The notes under the pieces are model-generated. The model worked only from the letters and a program-made list of their open reading frames with translations, was not told the origin of the DNA and ran no database searches. This document shows, piece after piece, positions 18,349 through 27,977 of a stretch of 64,000 nucleotides of DNA. Each line of letters opens with the position of its first letter. Position 1 is the first letter of the stretch. The translations under genes and the position numbers were made by a program. This DNA comes from Caulobacterales bacterium (GTDB lineage Bacteria; Pseudomonadota; Alphaproteobacteria; Caulobacterales; Aquidulcibacteraceae): positions 248,001 through 312,000 of the forward strand of contig JAFLCU010000001.1 in assembly GCA_017303355.1 (NCBI GenBank), written 5' to 3'.

Positions 18349-19441
18349 CGAGCACCTCTTTCGCGATGCGCTCGACCTCGGCCGCGATCGCGAGCGATGC
18401 GGTGAGGCCCGGCGATTCAATGCCGAACAGATTGATCAAGGGCGGCCCGTTCGGTTCGGGCGGCGCGATAGCGAAGTCCGCGTTCGGTTCGCCCGGCCCC
18501 GCGATCTTGGGACGAATGCCGGCATAGGCGGGCGTAAGCTGGCCATCGCGCAAGCCCGGCCAATAGGCGCGCACGGCGGCATAGAATTTCTCCGCGCGCG
18601 CGGGATCGACATCGTAATCGAGTTCGTCGATCCATTCGACGTCCGGGCCGAACCGCGCCTGGCCGGCAAGATCGAGCGTGATGTGAACGCCAAGACCGCC
18701 CGGCTCGGGCGTCGGATAAATCAGGCGCGAGAACGGCGAGCGGCCAGCGAGCGCGTAATAACTGCCTTTAGCGTAGTACGCCCTGGGCGCTTGAACACCG
18801 GCGGCTGTGGCGAGCGCTGGCGCGCTCAGGCCGGCGCAATTCACAATCAGGCGCGCGCGCAAGGACGGCGCGTCGTCATCGCCAAAGGCAAGTACAACGC
18901 CTCGCCCGTCGCCGTGCAGGGCGCTGACGCGAGCGCCCAGCGCCAGCGCCGCGCCATGCGCTTCCGCGTCGCCAAGATAGGCCAGCATCAGGCCATGCGA
19001 GTCGATGATGCCCGTCGATGGCGAGAGCAAGGCGCCCTCGCACCGCAATTCCGGCTCAAGCTTGAGCGCGGCATCGCGATCCAGCCACGACACATCGTCC
19101 ACGCCATTGCGCGCCGCCGCCGCCGCGATCTTCTCCAGTTCGCCGCGCTGCGCAGCCCGGGGCGCGACGATGAGCTTGCCGCATTTCTTGTGCGCGACGT
19201 TGCGGCTTTCACAATAGGCGTAGAGCTGATTGCGCCCCTCCACGCAAAGCCGCGCCTTGAGCGAACCCGCCGGGTAATAGATGCCGGCGTGGATCACCTC
19301 GCTGTTGCGCGAACTCGTCTCCGAGCCGATCAATGATTCCTTTTCGACGATAATCGTCTCGCGACCCGCCATCGCCAACGCGCGCGCGACGGCGAGGCCG
19401 ACGACGCCCGCTCCGATCACGGCGCACTCGATCTCGTCCAT
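18341..19441 (-). CDS. FAD-dependent oxidoreductase, L-2-hydroxyglutarate oxidase-like
   Basis: 366 residues of the DAO/LhgO type. [17 protein letters not shown] binds FAD, followed by [34 protein letters not shown], a signature of the L-2-hydroxyglutarate oxidase group. The C-terminal [18 protein letters not shown] and [15 protein letters not shown] are also family features. Likely oxidises a 2-hydroxy acid to a 2-oxo acid, passing electrons to oxygen or quinone. First of a coupled GMC-ALDH run. Confidence 0.9.
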   Translation of the reverse strand: MDEIECAVIGAGVVGLAVARALAMAGRETIIVEKESLIGSETSSRNSEVIHAGIYYPAGSLKARLCVEGRNQLYAYCESRNVAHKKCGKLIVAPRAAQRGELEKIAAAAARNGVDDVSWLDRDAALKLEPELRCEGALLSPSTGIIDSHGLMLAYLGDAEAHGAALALGARVSALHGDGRGVVLAFGDDDAPSLRARLIVNCAGLSAPALATAAGVQAPRAYYAKGSYYALAGRSPFSRLIYPTPEPGGLGVHITLDLAGQARFGPDVEWIDELDYDVDPARAEKFYAAVRAYWPGLRDGQLTPAYAGIRPKIAGPGEPNADFAIAPPEPNGPPLINLFGIESPGLTASLAIAAEVERIAKEVLDA

Positions 19442-19444
19442 CGC

Positions 19445-20524
19445 TCAGGCCGGCGCAACAAGGCCGCCGAGCGCGGCCAGGCGCGCCGCCTGCTCGTCAG
19501 CGTCACCGAAAGCGAGATCGATCATGGTGAGGCGGCGCAAGCCCCAGCCGACACGATGCTCCTCGGTCAAGCCGATGCCGCCCAGCAATTGCACGGCCTG
19601 TTGGCCGACGAGACGCGCCGCGTTGGAAACGACGGCCTTGATCGCCGCGAACGCCTTGCGCCGCTCAAGCGCATCCGGCTCATCGAGCGCGGCTGTCGCG
19701 TAAATCGCCATGCTGCGCGCCTGCTCCAGCGCCACCAGCATGTCGACGGCGCGATGCTGCAGCGCTTGGAAGCGTGAAAGCGGCTGGCCGAATTGCTGAC
19801 GCGTTTTCAAATGTTCGACGGTGACATCAAGCAGCATGGACATGAGGCCGACGGCTTCCGCCGCGATGTAGGCGACGCCGTGCTGGCGCACGCGCTCGGC
19901 CAAGTCCAGGCCCGCCGCGCCCTGCGCGAGAACCTCCGCTGGCGAAACGGCAATGCTGGCGGCTTCCAGATGCGCCGCGCGCAATCCATCGAAGGTGCGG
20001 TGGCCGGCGCGATTCAATTTGCCAGCATCGACGCAGGCCACGAGCGCGCCGTCGTCAGCAATGACAATGATCTGATGCGCGCAATCGGCGTGCGGGATCG
20101 AGGCGGCCTTGCCGTGCAGCGACCAGTTCTCACCGGCGCGCTTTGCGCTGAAGCCCTCCGCGACCGCCAGCAGGTGTTCGCCAGCGGCGATGCTTGACAG
20201 CGTTTTCGATGCGCCGTCCGCGCCGCTCAAACGCAACGCCGCGGCGCCCATCACCACGGTGGCCAGATAGGGCTCTGCGCTCAGCGCGCCGCCCAGCGCC
20301 TCGGCGACCACCATCGTCTCCACGGCGCCGCCGTAACCGCCGGCATTTTCGCCGAGCCCAACGCCAAGCAAGCCCTGTTCGGCGAACGCCGCCCAAATCT
20401 CACGGCTCCAGCCGTCGGCGGAGGCCGCCGCCTTGCGGCGCGTTTCGAACGGGTAGCGCTCCTTGAGCAAGCGCGTCACGGAATCGCGGAGCAGCGATTG
20501 CTCTTCGCTGAGATCGAAGTGCAT
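19445..20524 (-). CDS. Acyl-CoA dehydrogenase, non-catalytic-type (beta) subunit
   Basis: 359 residues from ATG 20524, two bases after the stop of the upstream acyl-CoA dehydrogenase gene; a TTG two codons earlier overlapping that stop is an alternative start. N-terminal FDLSEEQSLLRDSV and the C-terminal VQLLGGIGLTEEHRVGWGLRRL helix are ACAD-like but it lacks the RGGTxE-type C-terminus. Adjacent unequal ACAD genes like this encode alpha2beta2 dehydrogenases known from bacterial steroid side-chain degradation. Partner: 20527-21678. Confidence 0.88.
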   Translation of the reverse strand: MHFDLSEEQSLLRDSVTRLLKERYPFETRRKAAASADGWSREIWAAFAEQGLLGVGLGENAGGYGGAVETMVVAEALGGALSAEPYLATVVMGAAALRLSGADGASKTLSSIAAGEHLLAVAEGFSAKRAGENWSLHGKAASIPHADCAHQIIVIADDGALVACVDAGKLNRAGHRTFDGLRAAHLEAASIAVSPAEVLAQGAAGLDLAERVRQHGVAYIAAEAVGLMSMLLDVTVEHLKTRQQFGQPLSRFQALQHRAVDMLVALEQARSMAIYATAALDEPDALERRKAFAAIKAVVSNAARLVGQQAVQLLGGIGLTEEHRVGWGLRRLTMIDLAFGDADEQAARLAALGGLVAPA

Positions 20525-20526
20525 CG

Positions 20527-21678
20527 TCAAAGCCCCAGCAAAGAGGCGGCGAGAATATTCTTCTGCACCTCGTTGGCGCCGCCATAGATCGAAGCGCCGC
20601 GCAGCGTAAAGAAATTCGAGGCGATGTCGAACGGGGCTTCGTCTTCGTCTTCGTAGGCGAACGCGTAGGCCGCGGGGCCGGCGGCCTTGAGCAGCAATTC
20701 GCCGGCCGCCTGGCGCAGCTCGACGCCTTTGAGCTTGAGAATGGAAGAGCGCGGATCGGGCGCGCCTTGCTTCAAGCTCGCCAGCAGACGCAATTGCGTG
20801 ATCTCGACCGCTTTCAATTCGGCTTCCAGCATCGCCGCGCGCTCGAGAATGCGCGTGCGATTGGGTTCGGCCGCCTGCAGCGCAAAGCCCTTGGCGCGCG
20901 CGATCAGGCGCTTGGTCATGCCGATGCGCGCGATGCCCGTGCGTTCGTTCGAGAGCAGGAATTTCGCATAGGTCCAGCCATTGTTCTCGTCACCAATGCG
21001 GCACGACACCGGGACGCGCACATTGTCGAGGAAAACCTCGTTGACCTCGTGACGGCCATCGACGGTGATGATCGGACGGATGGTCACGCCGGTTGATTTC
21101 AGATCGATCAGCAGAAAGGTGATGCCGGCCTGCTTCTTCGGCGCCTTCGGATCGGTGCGCACCAGCGTGAACATCCAATCGGCGCGGTGCGCCATGCCCT
21201 GCCACATCTTCTGGCCGTTGACGATGTAGCCGTCGCCGTCACGCACGGCGCTGGTCTTCAAGCTCGCGAGATCGGAACCGGCGCCGGGTTCGGAAAAGCC
21301 CTGCGCCCACCAATCATCGAGATTGGCCGCGCGCGGCAGGAAACGCGCCTTCTGCTCGTCGTTGCCGAACGCGATCAGCACGGGGCCGATCATCGCCACG
21401 TTGAACGAGAGCGGCTCGGGCGCGGGAGCCTGATGCAATTCGTCGAGAAAGATGTGGCGTTGCACCGGCGTCCAGCCTGGGCCGCCCGCTTCCTTGGGCC
21501 AACTGGGCGCGGCCCAGCCGCGTGCGTTGAGAATGCGCTGCCAGCAGACGATTTCATCCTTCGTCAGCGCCCGGCCCTCTTCCATCTTGCGCCGCGTTTC
21601 GGCGGGGAGATTGGCGCCTATGAAGGCGCGCACCTCCTCACGGAACGCATTGTCTTCGCTGGAAAAGGTGAGATTCAT
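20527..21678 (-). CDS. Acyl-CoA dehydrogenase, alpha subunit of a heteromeric pair
   Basis: 383 residues. FSEPGAGSDLASLKT and GQKMWQGMAHRADWMFTLVRT are the FAD- and substrate-binding segments of the family, and the C-terminus FTLRGASIYGGANEVQKNILAASLLGL is the type seen in the catalytic subunit of two-gene ACADs. Introduces the alpha,beta double bond into an acyl-CoA. First gene of an alpha-beta pair and 84 bases downstream of a thioesterase gene. Confidence 0.93.
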   Translation of the reverse strand: MNLTFSSEDNAFREEVRAFIGANLPAETRRKMEEGRALTKDEIVCWQRILNARGWAAPSWPKEAGGPGWTPVQRHIFLDELHQAPAPEPLSFNVAMIGPVLIAFGNDEQKARFLPRAANLDDWWAQGFSEPGAGSDLASLKTSAVRDGDGYIVNGQKMWQGMAHRADWMFTLVRTDPKAPKKQAGITFLLIDLKSTGVTIRPIITVDGRHEVNEVFLDNVRVPVSCRIGDENNGWTYAKFLLSNERTGIARIGMTKRLIARAKGFALQAAEPNRTRILERAAMLEAELKAVEITQLRLLASLKQGAPDPRSSILKLKGVELRQAAGELLLKAAGPAAYAFAYEDEDEAPFDIASNFFTLRGASIYGGANEVQKNILAASLLGL

Positions 21679-21762
21679 GGAGCTGCCCGGTCGCTGGCCG
21701 ACCCTAGCCGCGTGTGCGGCGCCCGCGAAGGCGCGAAACGCCCATAGCGCGTCTGCGATGGA

Positions 21763-22206
21763 TCAAGCGGCGGCCACGACGAGGTCGGCCAAGGCGGCCT
21801 TGTTTTCGAGGGTAAGCGGCGTCGGCTTGCGGGTCGCGCGATCCACGAAAACATGCACGAAATGGCCGGCGGCGGCTGGCGTCTCGTCGCCGGGCAGGAA
21901 CAGCGCGACCTCGTAGCGAAGGCTCTTGTCGCCGAGCCGGCCGATGCGCACGAACGCTTCGATGGTTTGAGGAAATTCCACCGGCGCGAAATACTCACAA
22001 TGGCTCTCAACGCAGAGACCGATCGCGCCAGGCCCATGCAGCGAAAGCACGCCGCGTTCGTACATCATGCGCGTCACGGCGGTGTCGAACCAGCTATAAT
22101 AGATCACGTTGTTCACATGCCCGTACGCGTCGGCGTCGGCCCAGCGCGTGGGTATCTCGATGCGGTAGCGATAATCCTCGCGCCGGGCTTGCTTCAATCC
22201 GCTCAT
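21763..22206 (-). CDS. Hotdog-fold acyl-CoA thioesterase (4HBT/YbgC type)
   Basis: 147 residues from ATG 22206. RWADADAYGHVNNVIYYSWFDTAVTRMM is the 4HBT signature with the conserved Asp (DAYGHVNN). Hydrolyses or edits acyl-CoA thioesters, perhaps releasing CoA from dead-end intermediates. Lies eight bases after an enoyl-CoA hydratase gene and upstream of the ACAD pair, in the same direction. Confidence 0.9.
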   Translation of the reverse strand: MSGLKQARREDYRYRIEIPTRWADADAYGHVNNVIYYSWFDTAVTRMMYERGVLSLHGPGAIGLCVESHCEYFAPVEFPQTIEAFVRIGRLGDKSLRYEVALFLPGDETPAAAGHFVHVFVDRATRKPTPLTLENKAALADLVVAAA

Positions 22207-22213
22207 TTCAACC

Positions 22214-23020
22214 TCACGCGCCAGTAAAGACGGGTTTGCGCTTGTCGAAGAAGGCGTCGAGCGCCTCCTGGTGGTCGGCGGTTTCGTGCGCCAGCGCTTG
22301 ATAGGCGGCGGACAATTCCAGAACGTCATCGAGGCGCGCGTGCCGCGCTTCAATCAGAAGCCGTTTCGCCAAGCGCACAGAGCGCGGCGGGTTGGCGGCG
22401 ACCCGCTCGGCCAAGGCGCGGGCGGCCGGCAACACCTGCTCTGGCGGCATGATTTCACTGACAAGGCCAAAGCGCCGCGCTTCAGCGGCGCTGATCGTGT
22501 CGCCCGTGAGGATCATTTCCGCGGCGCGGGCCGCGCCAATAGCGCGCGGCAATATCCACGCGCCGCCATCGCCGGGGACGATGCCGATTTTCACGAAACT
22601 CGCGGCGAATTTGGCCTGGTCGGAAGCAACGCGCATATCGCAGAGGCTGGCGAGGTCGCAGCCAAGGCCAATAGCGTGGCCGTTGATGGCGGCGATGGTG
22701 GCGATCTCGGCCCGCGCCAGCGCCAGCGGCACTTTCTGCACACCCTTGCGATAATTCGCGCGCGTGTCGGCGGGCGTGGCCAGCGGGCCGATGCCGTTGC
22801 GGTCGCGCATGCCGCGCAAATCGCCGCCGGCGGAGAAGGCTGAACCCGCGCCGGTGAGAATCAGCACGGACACCTCGGGATCCGCCTCGGCTTGCGCAAC
22901 GGCATCCACGATCGCTTCGCAATCCGCGAAAGTCGCAATCGCGTTGCGGGTCTCGGGGCGATTCAGGGTGAGCGTGACGATGCGCCCGGCCTTTTCGTAA
23001 ACCACAAAGGGGGCGCTCAT
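22214..23020 (-). CDS. Enoyl-CoA hydratase/isomerase
   Basis: 268 residues from ATG 23020 (an upstream alternative start 11 codons earlier is less likely). Crotonase segments: TLNRPETRNAIATFADCEAI, LILTGAGSAFSAGGDLRGM forming the oxyanion hole, and IGLGCDLASLCDMRVASDQAKFAASFVKIGIVPGDGGAWILPR. The usual second catalytic acid region reads GIVPGDGG. C-terminal EALDAFFDKRKPVFTG is the standard tail. First gene of the leftward thioesterase-ACAD operon; divergent from the CoA-transferase gene at 23228. Confidence 0.92.
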   Translation of the reverse strand: MSAPFVVYEKAGRIVTLTLNRPETRNAIATFADCEAIVDAVAQAEADPEVSVLILTGAGSAFSAGGDLRGMRDRNGIGPLATPADTRANYRKGVQKVPLALARAEIATIAAINGHAIGLGCDLASLCDMRVASDQAKFAASFVKIGIVPGDGGAWILPRAIGAARAAEMILTGDTISAAEARRFGLVSEIMPPEQVLPAARALAERVAANPPRSVRLAKRLLIEARHARLDDVLELSAAYQALAHETADHQEALDAFFDKRKPVFTGA

Positions 23021-23227
23021 CAATTTCGCTCCGGAACCGCCAATCACTCGCAAAGAGACACGCCCGAAGGCGCTCAGCGGCGCAATGGCGCGGGCCGGTT
23101 TCGGCGGGACATATCACCCTTACGATGACACCCGTTCGAAAGGCCCCGAACGCTTGCTTGGCCCGCGCCTTCCCGTTCACGGTCAACCCTCGATCTGCGC
23201 CGGGCGGCGCATCAGGGGTCTAGACGC

Positions 23228-24454
23228 ATGCCATCCGCCGCACTCGCCGGTGTCAAAGTGCTCGATATGAGCCGCGTGCTCGCCGCGCCATTGGCGACCC
23301 AGCTTCTGGGCGATCTGGGCGCCGAGGTGCTGAAGATCGAACGCCCGGTGGTGGGCGACGAATCACGGACCTATGGCCCGCCCTTTATGCGGACGCGTGA
23401 CGGCGAGGAAACCAAGGACGCCGCCTTCTATCTCAGCGCCAACCGCAACAAGCGCTCGGTCAGCGTCGATTTCGCGGCGCCCGATGGTCAGGAAATCCTG
23501 CGCGCGCTGGCGGCGCAATCGGATGTGCTGATCGAGAATTTCAAGACCGGCACATTGAAGCGCTACGGCTTGGATTACGAAACGCTCAGCAAACTCAACC
23601 CGCGCCTGATCTATTGTTCGGTGACTGGCTTCGGCCAGGACGGCCCGCTGGCGGCGAAGCCCGGCTATGACGGCGTCTTCCAGGCGATGAGCGGGCTGAT
23701 GAGCGTGTCGGGCTATCCCGATCACGAGCCGGGCGGCGGGCCGATGAAGGTCGGCATCTCGATGGTCGACATCCTGACCTCGCTCTACACCGCCAATGCA
23801 ATTCAAGCCGCGCTCTATCACCGCGACGTCAATGGCGGCAAAGGCCAGTACATCGACATCTCGCTGCTCGATTGCGGCCTCGCTTCGCTTTCGCATTTCG
23901 CCATGAATTGCCTCGTCTCCGGCGAGACGCCGCAACGGCGCGGCAATGGCGGCTTTGGCGGCGTGCCGTCGCAAGCCTTCCCGTGTTCAGACGGGCAGAT
24001 ATTCCTCGTCGCCGGCAACGATGTGCAGTTTCAGCGCCTCTGCGGCGCTATCGGCCATCCCGAATACGCAGCCGATCCGCGCTTCGCCAAAGCGTCGGGA
24101 CGAATTCAAAATCGCGACACATTGCTCGGCCTGCTCTACGCCGCCTTCCCGCACAAGACGGTGACCGAGTGGCTTGCCATTCTGGACGAATCCGGCGTGC
24201 CATCGGGCCGCGTCAACGATTTCGTCGATGCGTTGAGCGAGCCGCAGGTTCAGCATCGCCAGATGGTGCGCCAAATCGAGCACCCGGTGGCTGGCGCGCT
24301 CAAGATTCTCGCCAATCCCATTCGTCTCTCCGAGACGCCGATCGACACCTACACGCCGCCGCCCGCAATTGGTGAACATACCGAACGCGTGCTCGCCGGG
24401 CTTGGCTACACGCCCGCCGATATCGCACGCCTGCGCGAGCGTGGCGTCGTCTGA
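23228..24454 (+). CDS. CaiB/BaiF family III CoA-transferase
   Basis: 408 residues. Begins with LAGVKVLDMSRVLAAPLATQLLGDLGAEVLKIERP and continues with LSANRNKRSVSVDF, DVLIENFKTGTLKRYGLDYE, YCSVTGFGQDGPLAAKPGYD and KVGISMVDILTSLYTANAIQAALYHR, all core signatures of family III enzymes that move CoA between acids through an aspartyl-anhydride. It probably activates the carboxylated substrate or an intermediate. First gene of a rightward operon (CoA transferase, hydratase, two SDRs). Confidence 0.93.
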   Translation: MPSAALAGVKVLDMSRVLAAPLATQLLGDLGAEVLKIERPVVGDESRTYGPPFMRTRDGEETKDAAFYLSANRNKRSVSVDFAAPDGQEILRALAAQSDVLIENFKTGTLKRYGLDYETLSKLNPRLIYCSVTGFGQDGPLAAKPGYDGVFQAMSGLMSVSGYPDHEPGGGPMKVGISMVDILTSLYTANAIQAALYHRDVNGGKGQYIDISLLDCGLASLSHFAMNCLVSGETPQRRGNGGFGGVPSQAFPCSDGQIFLVAGNDVQFQRLCGAIGHPEYAADPRFAKASGRIQNRDTLLGLLYAAFPHKTVTEWLAILDESGVPSGRVNDFVDALSEPQVQHRQMVRQIEHPVAGALKILANPIRLSETPIDTYTPPPAIGEHTERVLAGLGYTPADIARLRERGVV

Positions 24455-24472
24455 TTTTCGAAGGATAGGTTC

Positions 24473-25258
24473 ATGACCGACAAGATCATTACGCAGAAGG
24501 ACGGGGCGATCGGCCGTCTGATCTTCAACAATCCCGACAAGCTCAACGCCATTTCGCTCGAAATGTGGGAAGGCCTCGGCAAGGCCGTCGCCGTATTCGA
24601 GAACGATCCGGATATCCGCGTGATCGTGGTCTCCGGCGCCGGCGGCAAGAGCTTCATCGCTGGCGCGGACGTTTCAAAATATGGCGACGAACGCATGGGC
24701 CGCGAAGCGCAGGAGCATTACGCGCAGACCGGCGAAAAATCGCTCAAGGCGCTCTACAATTCGAGCAAGGTCACCATCGCGGCCATTGACGGCTGGTGCA
24801 TCGGCGGCGGCGTCTCGGTCGCCGTCTGCTGCGACCTGCGCTATTGCTCGGATAAATCGAAGTTCGGCCAGCCAGCGATGCGCTATGGCATCGGCTATCG
24901 CTATTCGAGTCTGCGCCGCCTTGTCGATATTATCGGCGTGCCGGCCACCAAGGACATGCTGCTCGGCGGCCTGCAGTTCGACGCCGAGGAAGCGCTGAAG
25001 AAACAGCTCGTCGGCCGCGTCATCGCTGAAGCTGAGTTCAACGATTGGATCGAGAAGACGGTGCGCGGCATCTCGCAAGGCGCCCCGCTCACGGGCCATC
25101 AGATCAAGTTCACGCTGAATGAAATCTGCAAGGACCCCGCTGATCGCGACACGGCGCGCTGCGAGGAGATGTTTCAAATCTGCTACGCGTCCAACGACTA
25201 CAAGGAAGGCGTCGCGGCGTTTGCCGAGAAGCGGAAGCCGGTGTTCACCGGCACATGA
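24473..25258 (+). CDS. Enoyl-CoA hydratase/isomerase
   Basis: 261 residues. IFNNPDKLNAISLEMW, VVSGAGGKSFIAGADVSKYGD (oxyanion hole), and AIDGWCIGGGVSVAVCCDLRYCSDKSKFGQPAMRYGIGYRYSSLRRL. The last stretch differs from the common GLxPxxGG segment, so the second catalytic acid is not obvious and the enzyme may be an isomerase, hydrolase or lyase of the superfamily. Overlaps the next SDR gene by ATGA (25255-25258). Confidence 0.9.
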   Translation: MTDKIITQKDGAIGRLIFNNPDKLNAISLEMWEGLGKAVAVFENDPDIRVIVVSGAGGKSFIAGADVSKYGDERMGREAQEHYAQTGEKSLKALYNSSKVTIAAIDGWCIGGGVSVAVCCDLRYCSDKSKFGQPAMRYGIGYRYSSLRRLVDIIGVPATKDMLLGGLQFDAEEALKKQLVGRVIAEAEFNDWIEKTVRGISQGAPLTGHQIKFTLNEICKDPADRDTARCEEMFQICYASNDYKEGVAAFAEKRKPVFTGT

Positions 25259-26016
25259 GCATCGATCTTTCGGGTCGCGTCGCGCTCGTCACCGGCGCTT
25301 CGTCCGGCCTTGGCCGCCATCTCTCGATAAGCCTTGCGGCTGCCGGCGCCTCCGTCGTCGCTGGCGCGCGCCGGCGCGACAAGCTTGAGGCGCTTGCGGG
25401 CGAGGTGCGCACCGTGGGCGGCAAAATCGAGATCGTGGAACTCGACGTCGAGAACGAGGCGTCGATCATCGCGGCCTACGATAAAGCTGAGCGCGCGTTT
25501 GGAATTGTCGATGTCGTACTTGCGAATGCCGGCCTCAATTCGGCGGGCGCGGCGCTCGAACTCGATAATGACGCGCTCGGGCAATTGCTGCGCGTCAACA
25601 TCCAGGGCGTTTATCTCACGGCGCGTGAAGCCGCGCGCCGTTTGATCAAATCGCCTTCGCCGGAGCGTGGCCGCATCATCCTGCTGGGCTCTGTCGGCTC
25701 ACTACGTCCACTCGCTGGCCTTACCGCCTACAGCATGTCGAAAGCCGCGGTCGCCATGATGGGCAAGGGCCTTGCGCGCGAGTGGGCGCGTTACGGGATA
25801 AATGTGAACACGATCTGCCCGGGCTGGATCGTCACCGAACTTAACGAAGAATGGCTCGCCAGCGAAGGCGGGCAAAAGCTGATCAAATCCTTCCCGCGCC
25901 GCCGCGTGATGAAGCCGAAGGATCTGGATGGCCTCGTGCATTTCCTGGCGTCGGATGAGTCCGCATCGATCTCGGGCGGCGTCTTCGCCATCGATGAGGC
26001 GCAATCGCTCGCCTAA
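25255..26016 (+). CDS. Short-chain dehydrogenase/reductase
   Basis: 253 residues. TGASSGLGRH cofactor loop, NAGLNS in place of NNAG, Ser in LLGSVGSLRP, YSMSK active site and TICPGWIVTELNEEW; a normal classical SDR. Likely the 3-hydroxyacyl-CoA or hydroxy-ring dehydrogenase step after the hydratase it is coupled to. Confidence 0.92.
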   Translation: MSIDLSGRVALVTGASSGLGRHLSISLAAAGASVVAGARRRDKLEALAGEVRTVGGKIEIVELDVENEASIIAAYDKAERAFGIVDVVLANAGLNSAGAALELDNDALGQLLRVNIQGVYLTAREAARRLIKSPSPERGRIILLGSVGSLRPLAGLTAYSMSKAAVAMMGKGLAREWARYGINVNTICPGWIVTELNEEWLASEGGQKLIKSFPRRRVMKPKDLDGLVHFLASDESASISGGVFAIDEAQSLA

Positions 26017-26031
26017 CGCACCGGAGGCTTC

Positions 26032-26916
26032 ATGATCGATTATTCCGGACAAGCCGCGATCGTCACGGGCGCCGGCGCGGGCATTGGCCGCGCCATTGCG
26101 CGGGGCTTGGCCGCGCGGGGCGCGCAAGTGCTGGTGAACGATCCCGCCGACGGCCTCGCTGAGGCGGTGGTCGCCGAAATCAAAGGCGCCGGCGGCGATG
26201 CGGTCGCGGACACAACGCGCGTTGGCGCGCACGAAAGCGCGCGCGCCATTGCGAACCACGCGCTCGACGCGTTCGGCCGCATCGATGTGCTGATGAACAA
26301 TGCCGGCATCACCCGGCCGCGCCCTTTTGGCGAGGCGCCGGATGACGAGATCGATCTTGTTCTATCGGTAAATCTTCTCGGCCCCTACGCGCTCATGCGC
26401 GCGGTGTGGCCGACGATGCGCGCGCAGAGGTACGGCCGCATCCTCAATACGAGTTCGAGCGCTGCGTTGGGTTCGGGCGTCAGCGGACCATACGCGGCGT
26501 CGAAGGCCGGCTTGATCGGGCTGACGAAGGATGCAGCGATCGCGGGCGCGCCGCTTGGCGTCAAGATCAATGCGCTGATGCCGTCAGCCTCCACCACGCT
26601 GCTCGACAATCACCCTGACGCGGCGTTTCGCGTATGGTTCAAGGCCAATATGCCGCCCGAGAGCGTCGCCGCCGCAGCACTTTGGCTCGCCAGCCGCGAG
26701 ATGGCGTATTCGGGCGAGGTATTCACGGCGGGCGGCGGGCGCGTGAGCCGCATGGCGTTCATCGAGAGCCGTGGCGTGTATGACGCTTCACCGACGCCGG
26801 AAGCGTTTCTTGCGCAGGCGGAAACGATCGCGGATTTCGCGGATGGCGATATCGTCACAACGCAAACCGATCACCAGGCCAACACGGCGCGCGTGATGCC
26901 GGGCTATCCGCTCTAG
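26032..26916 (+). CDS. SDR of the multifunctional-enzyme/17-beta-HSD4-like type
   Basis: 294 residues, longer than a classical SDR. TGAGAGIGRAIARGLAARGAQVLVNDP, MNNAGITRPRPF, NTSSSAALGSGVSGPYAASKAGLIGLT (YAASK) and a C-terminal extension EVFTAGGGRVSRMAFIESRGVYDASPTPEAFLAQAETIAD. The extension and the loop VNDPADG are those of (3R)-hydroxyacyl-CoA dehydrogenases such as the Hsd4/FOX2 SDR domain. Likely the dehydrogenation step of a beta-oxidation round; last gene of the CoA-transferase operon. Confidence 0.9.
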   Translation: MIDYSGQAAIVTGAGAGIGRAIARGLAARGAQVLVNDPADGLAEAVVAEIKGAGGDAVADTTRVGAHESARAIANHALDAFGRIDVLMNNAGITRPRPFGEAPDDEIDLVLSVNLLGPYALMRAVWPTMRAQRYGRILNTSSSAALGSGVSGPYAASKAGLIGLTKDAAIAGAPLGVKINALMPSASTTLLDNHPDAAFRVWFKANMPPESVAAAALWLASREMAYSGEVFTAGGGRVSRMAFIESRGVYDASPTPEAFLAQAETIADFADGDIVTTQTDHQANTARVMPGYPL

Positions 26917-26978
26917 AGCACCTCGTTCAATTCCCAAAGGCGTGCGCGCCGTTGAAATGATCAATGCGTGGCGCACAT

Positions 26979-27977
26979 TCAGCTCCCGTTCTGAACGTCG
27001 GCGCGCGCGACGATGGCGGGCCACAAGCCGTCGGCCCCCTGTTGCACCGCCCAGGCGCCGAGATAGGCGCTCCAGCTTCGCTCGTTGCCATATTCCGAGC
27101 GCCACGATGTCAGCCGCGTCGTGTAGCGATGCAGCTCGTGCTCGTGGGTGAATCCGATCGCGCCGTGCACTTGATGCGCGACGCGCGCGCCGATCGCCGC
27201 CGCTTGCCCGGCGCGCAGCTTGGCCGCGGCGATCTCCATCGACGCATCGCCGCAATCGGCGGCGCACGCGGCGGCGCGGCCGGCGCAATTTACCGCGGCA
27301 GCTTCTTCCGCGAACTCGGCCAGGCTTTGCTGCACCGCTTGAAATTTGCCAATCGGTTTGCCGAATTGAACGCGCTCGTTGGCGTAGGTGATGGATAACG
27401 ACAGCGCCGCATCGAGCGCGCCGGCGATCTGCGCCGTCCGCGCCAAGGCGCCCCAAAGCGCGATGTCGTCATCGGCGGCGTCTTCGGCGGCCGCGCCATC
27501 GAAGCGCAGCGCGTCACGCGGATCGCCGGCCGTGTTCGCGCTTTCGGTTATGGCGGCGTCCGCCACCGCCAGTCGCACGACACGATCCGACACGCGCGCG
27601 ATCACATAAGTCGCCGCACGCCCCCAGGGCGCGGCCACCGTGCCCGTGAAGCGGTCTCCCACAAAAGCGGCCGCACTGCTTGTGGCGATGACGGTTAGCC
27701 CATCGCGCGGCGCCCATCCGGCGCGGCGCGATACGTGCGCCGCCGCGATCGCCTCGGCCAAGGGCGCGGCAAGCGCGTGCGCGCCAGCGATGCGCAACAC
27801 GGCGAAGGCGTCCTGCCAATCGCCGCCAAAGCCGCCCTCGACCTCCGGCGTCAACAAGAGCGGAAAGCCCGCCGCCTCGATCTCCGCCCAAGCCGCCGCG
27901 AACGGCGCTTGACGTTCGGCAAGGTCGCGAAACAGCTTCTCGGCGGTTTCACAGAGAAGAGGAAGACTCTCGCTCAT
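26979..27977 (-). CDS. Acyl-CoA dehydrogenase, beta subunit of a second heteromeric pair
   Basis: 332 residues from ATG 27977, which overlaps the alpha-subunit stop (ATGA). ACAD fold segments include PEVEGGFGGDWQDAFAVLRIAGAHALAAPLAE and AHQVHGAIGFTHEHELHRYTTRLTSWRSEYG. The domain is short and lacks the catalytic C-terminus, as in non-catalytic partners. A downstream dehydrogenation step distinct from that of the 19.4-21.7 kb pair is implied. Confidence 0.88.
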   Translation of the reverse strand: MSESLPLLCETAEKLFRDLAERQAPFAAAWAEIEAAGFPLLLTPEVEGGFGGDWQDAFAVLRIAGAHALAAPLAEAIAAAHVSRRAGWAPRDGLTVIATSSAAAFVGDRFTGTVAAPWGRAATYVIARVSDRVVRLAVADAAITESANTAGDPRDALRFDGAAAEDAADDDIALWGALARTAQIAGALDAALSLSITYANERVQFGKPIGKFQAVQQSLAEFAEEAAAVNCAGRAAACAADCGDASMEIAAAKLRAGQAAAIGARVAHQVHGAIGFTHEHELHRYTTRLTSWRSEYGNERSWSAYLGAWAVQQGADGLWPAIVARADVQNGS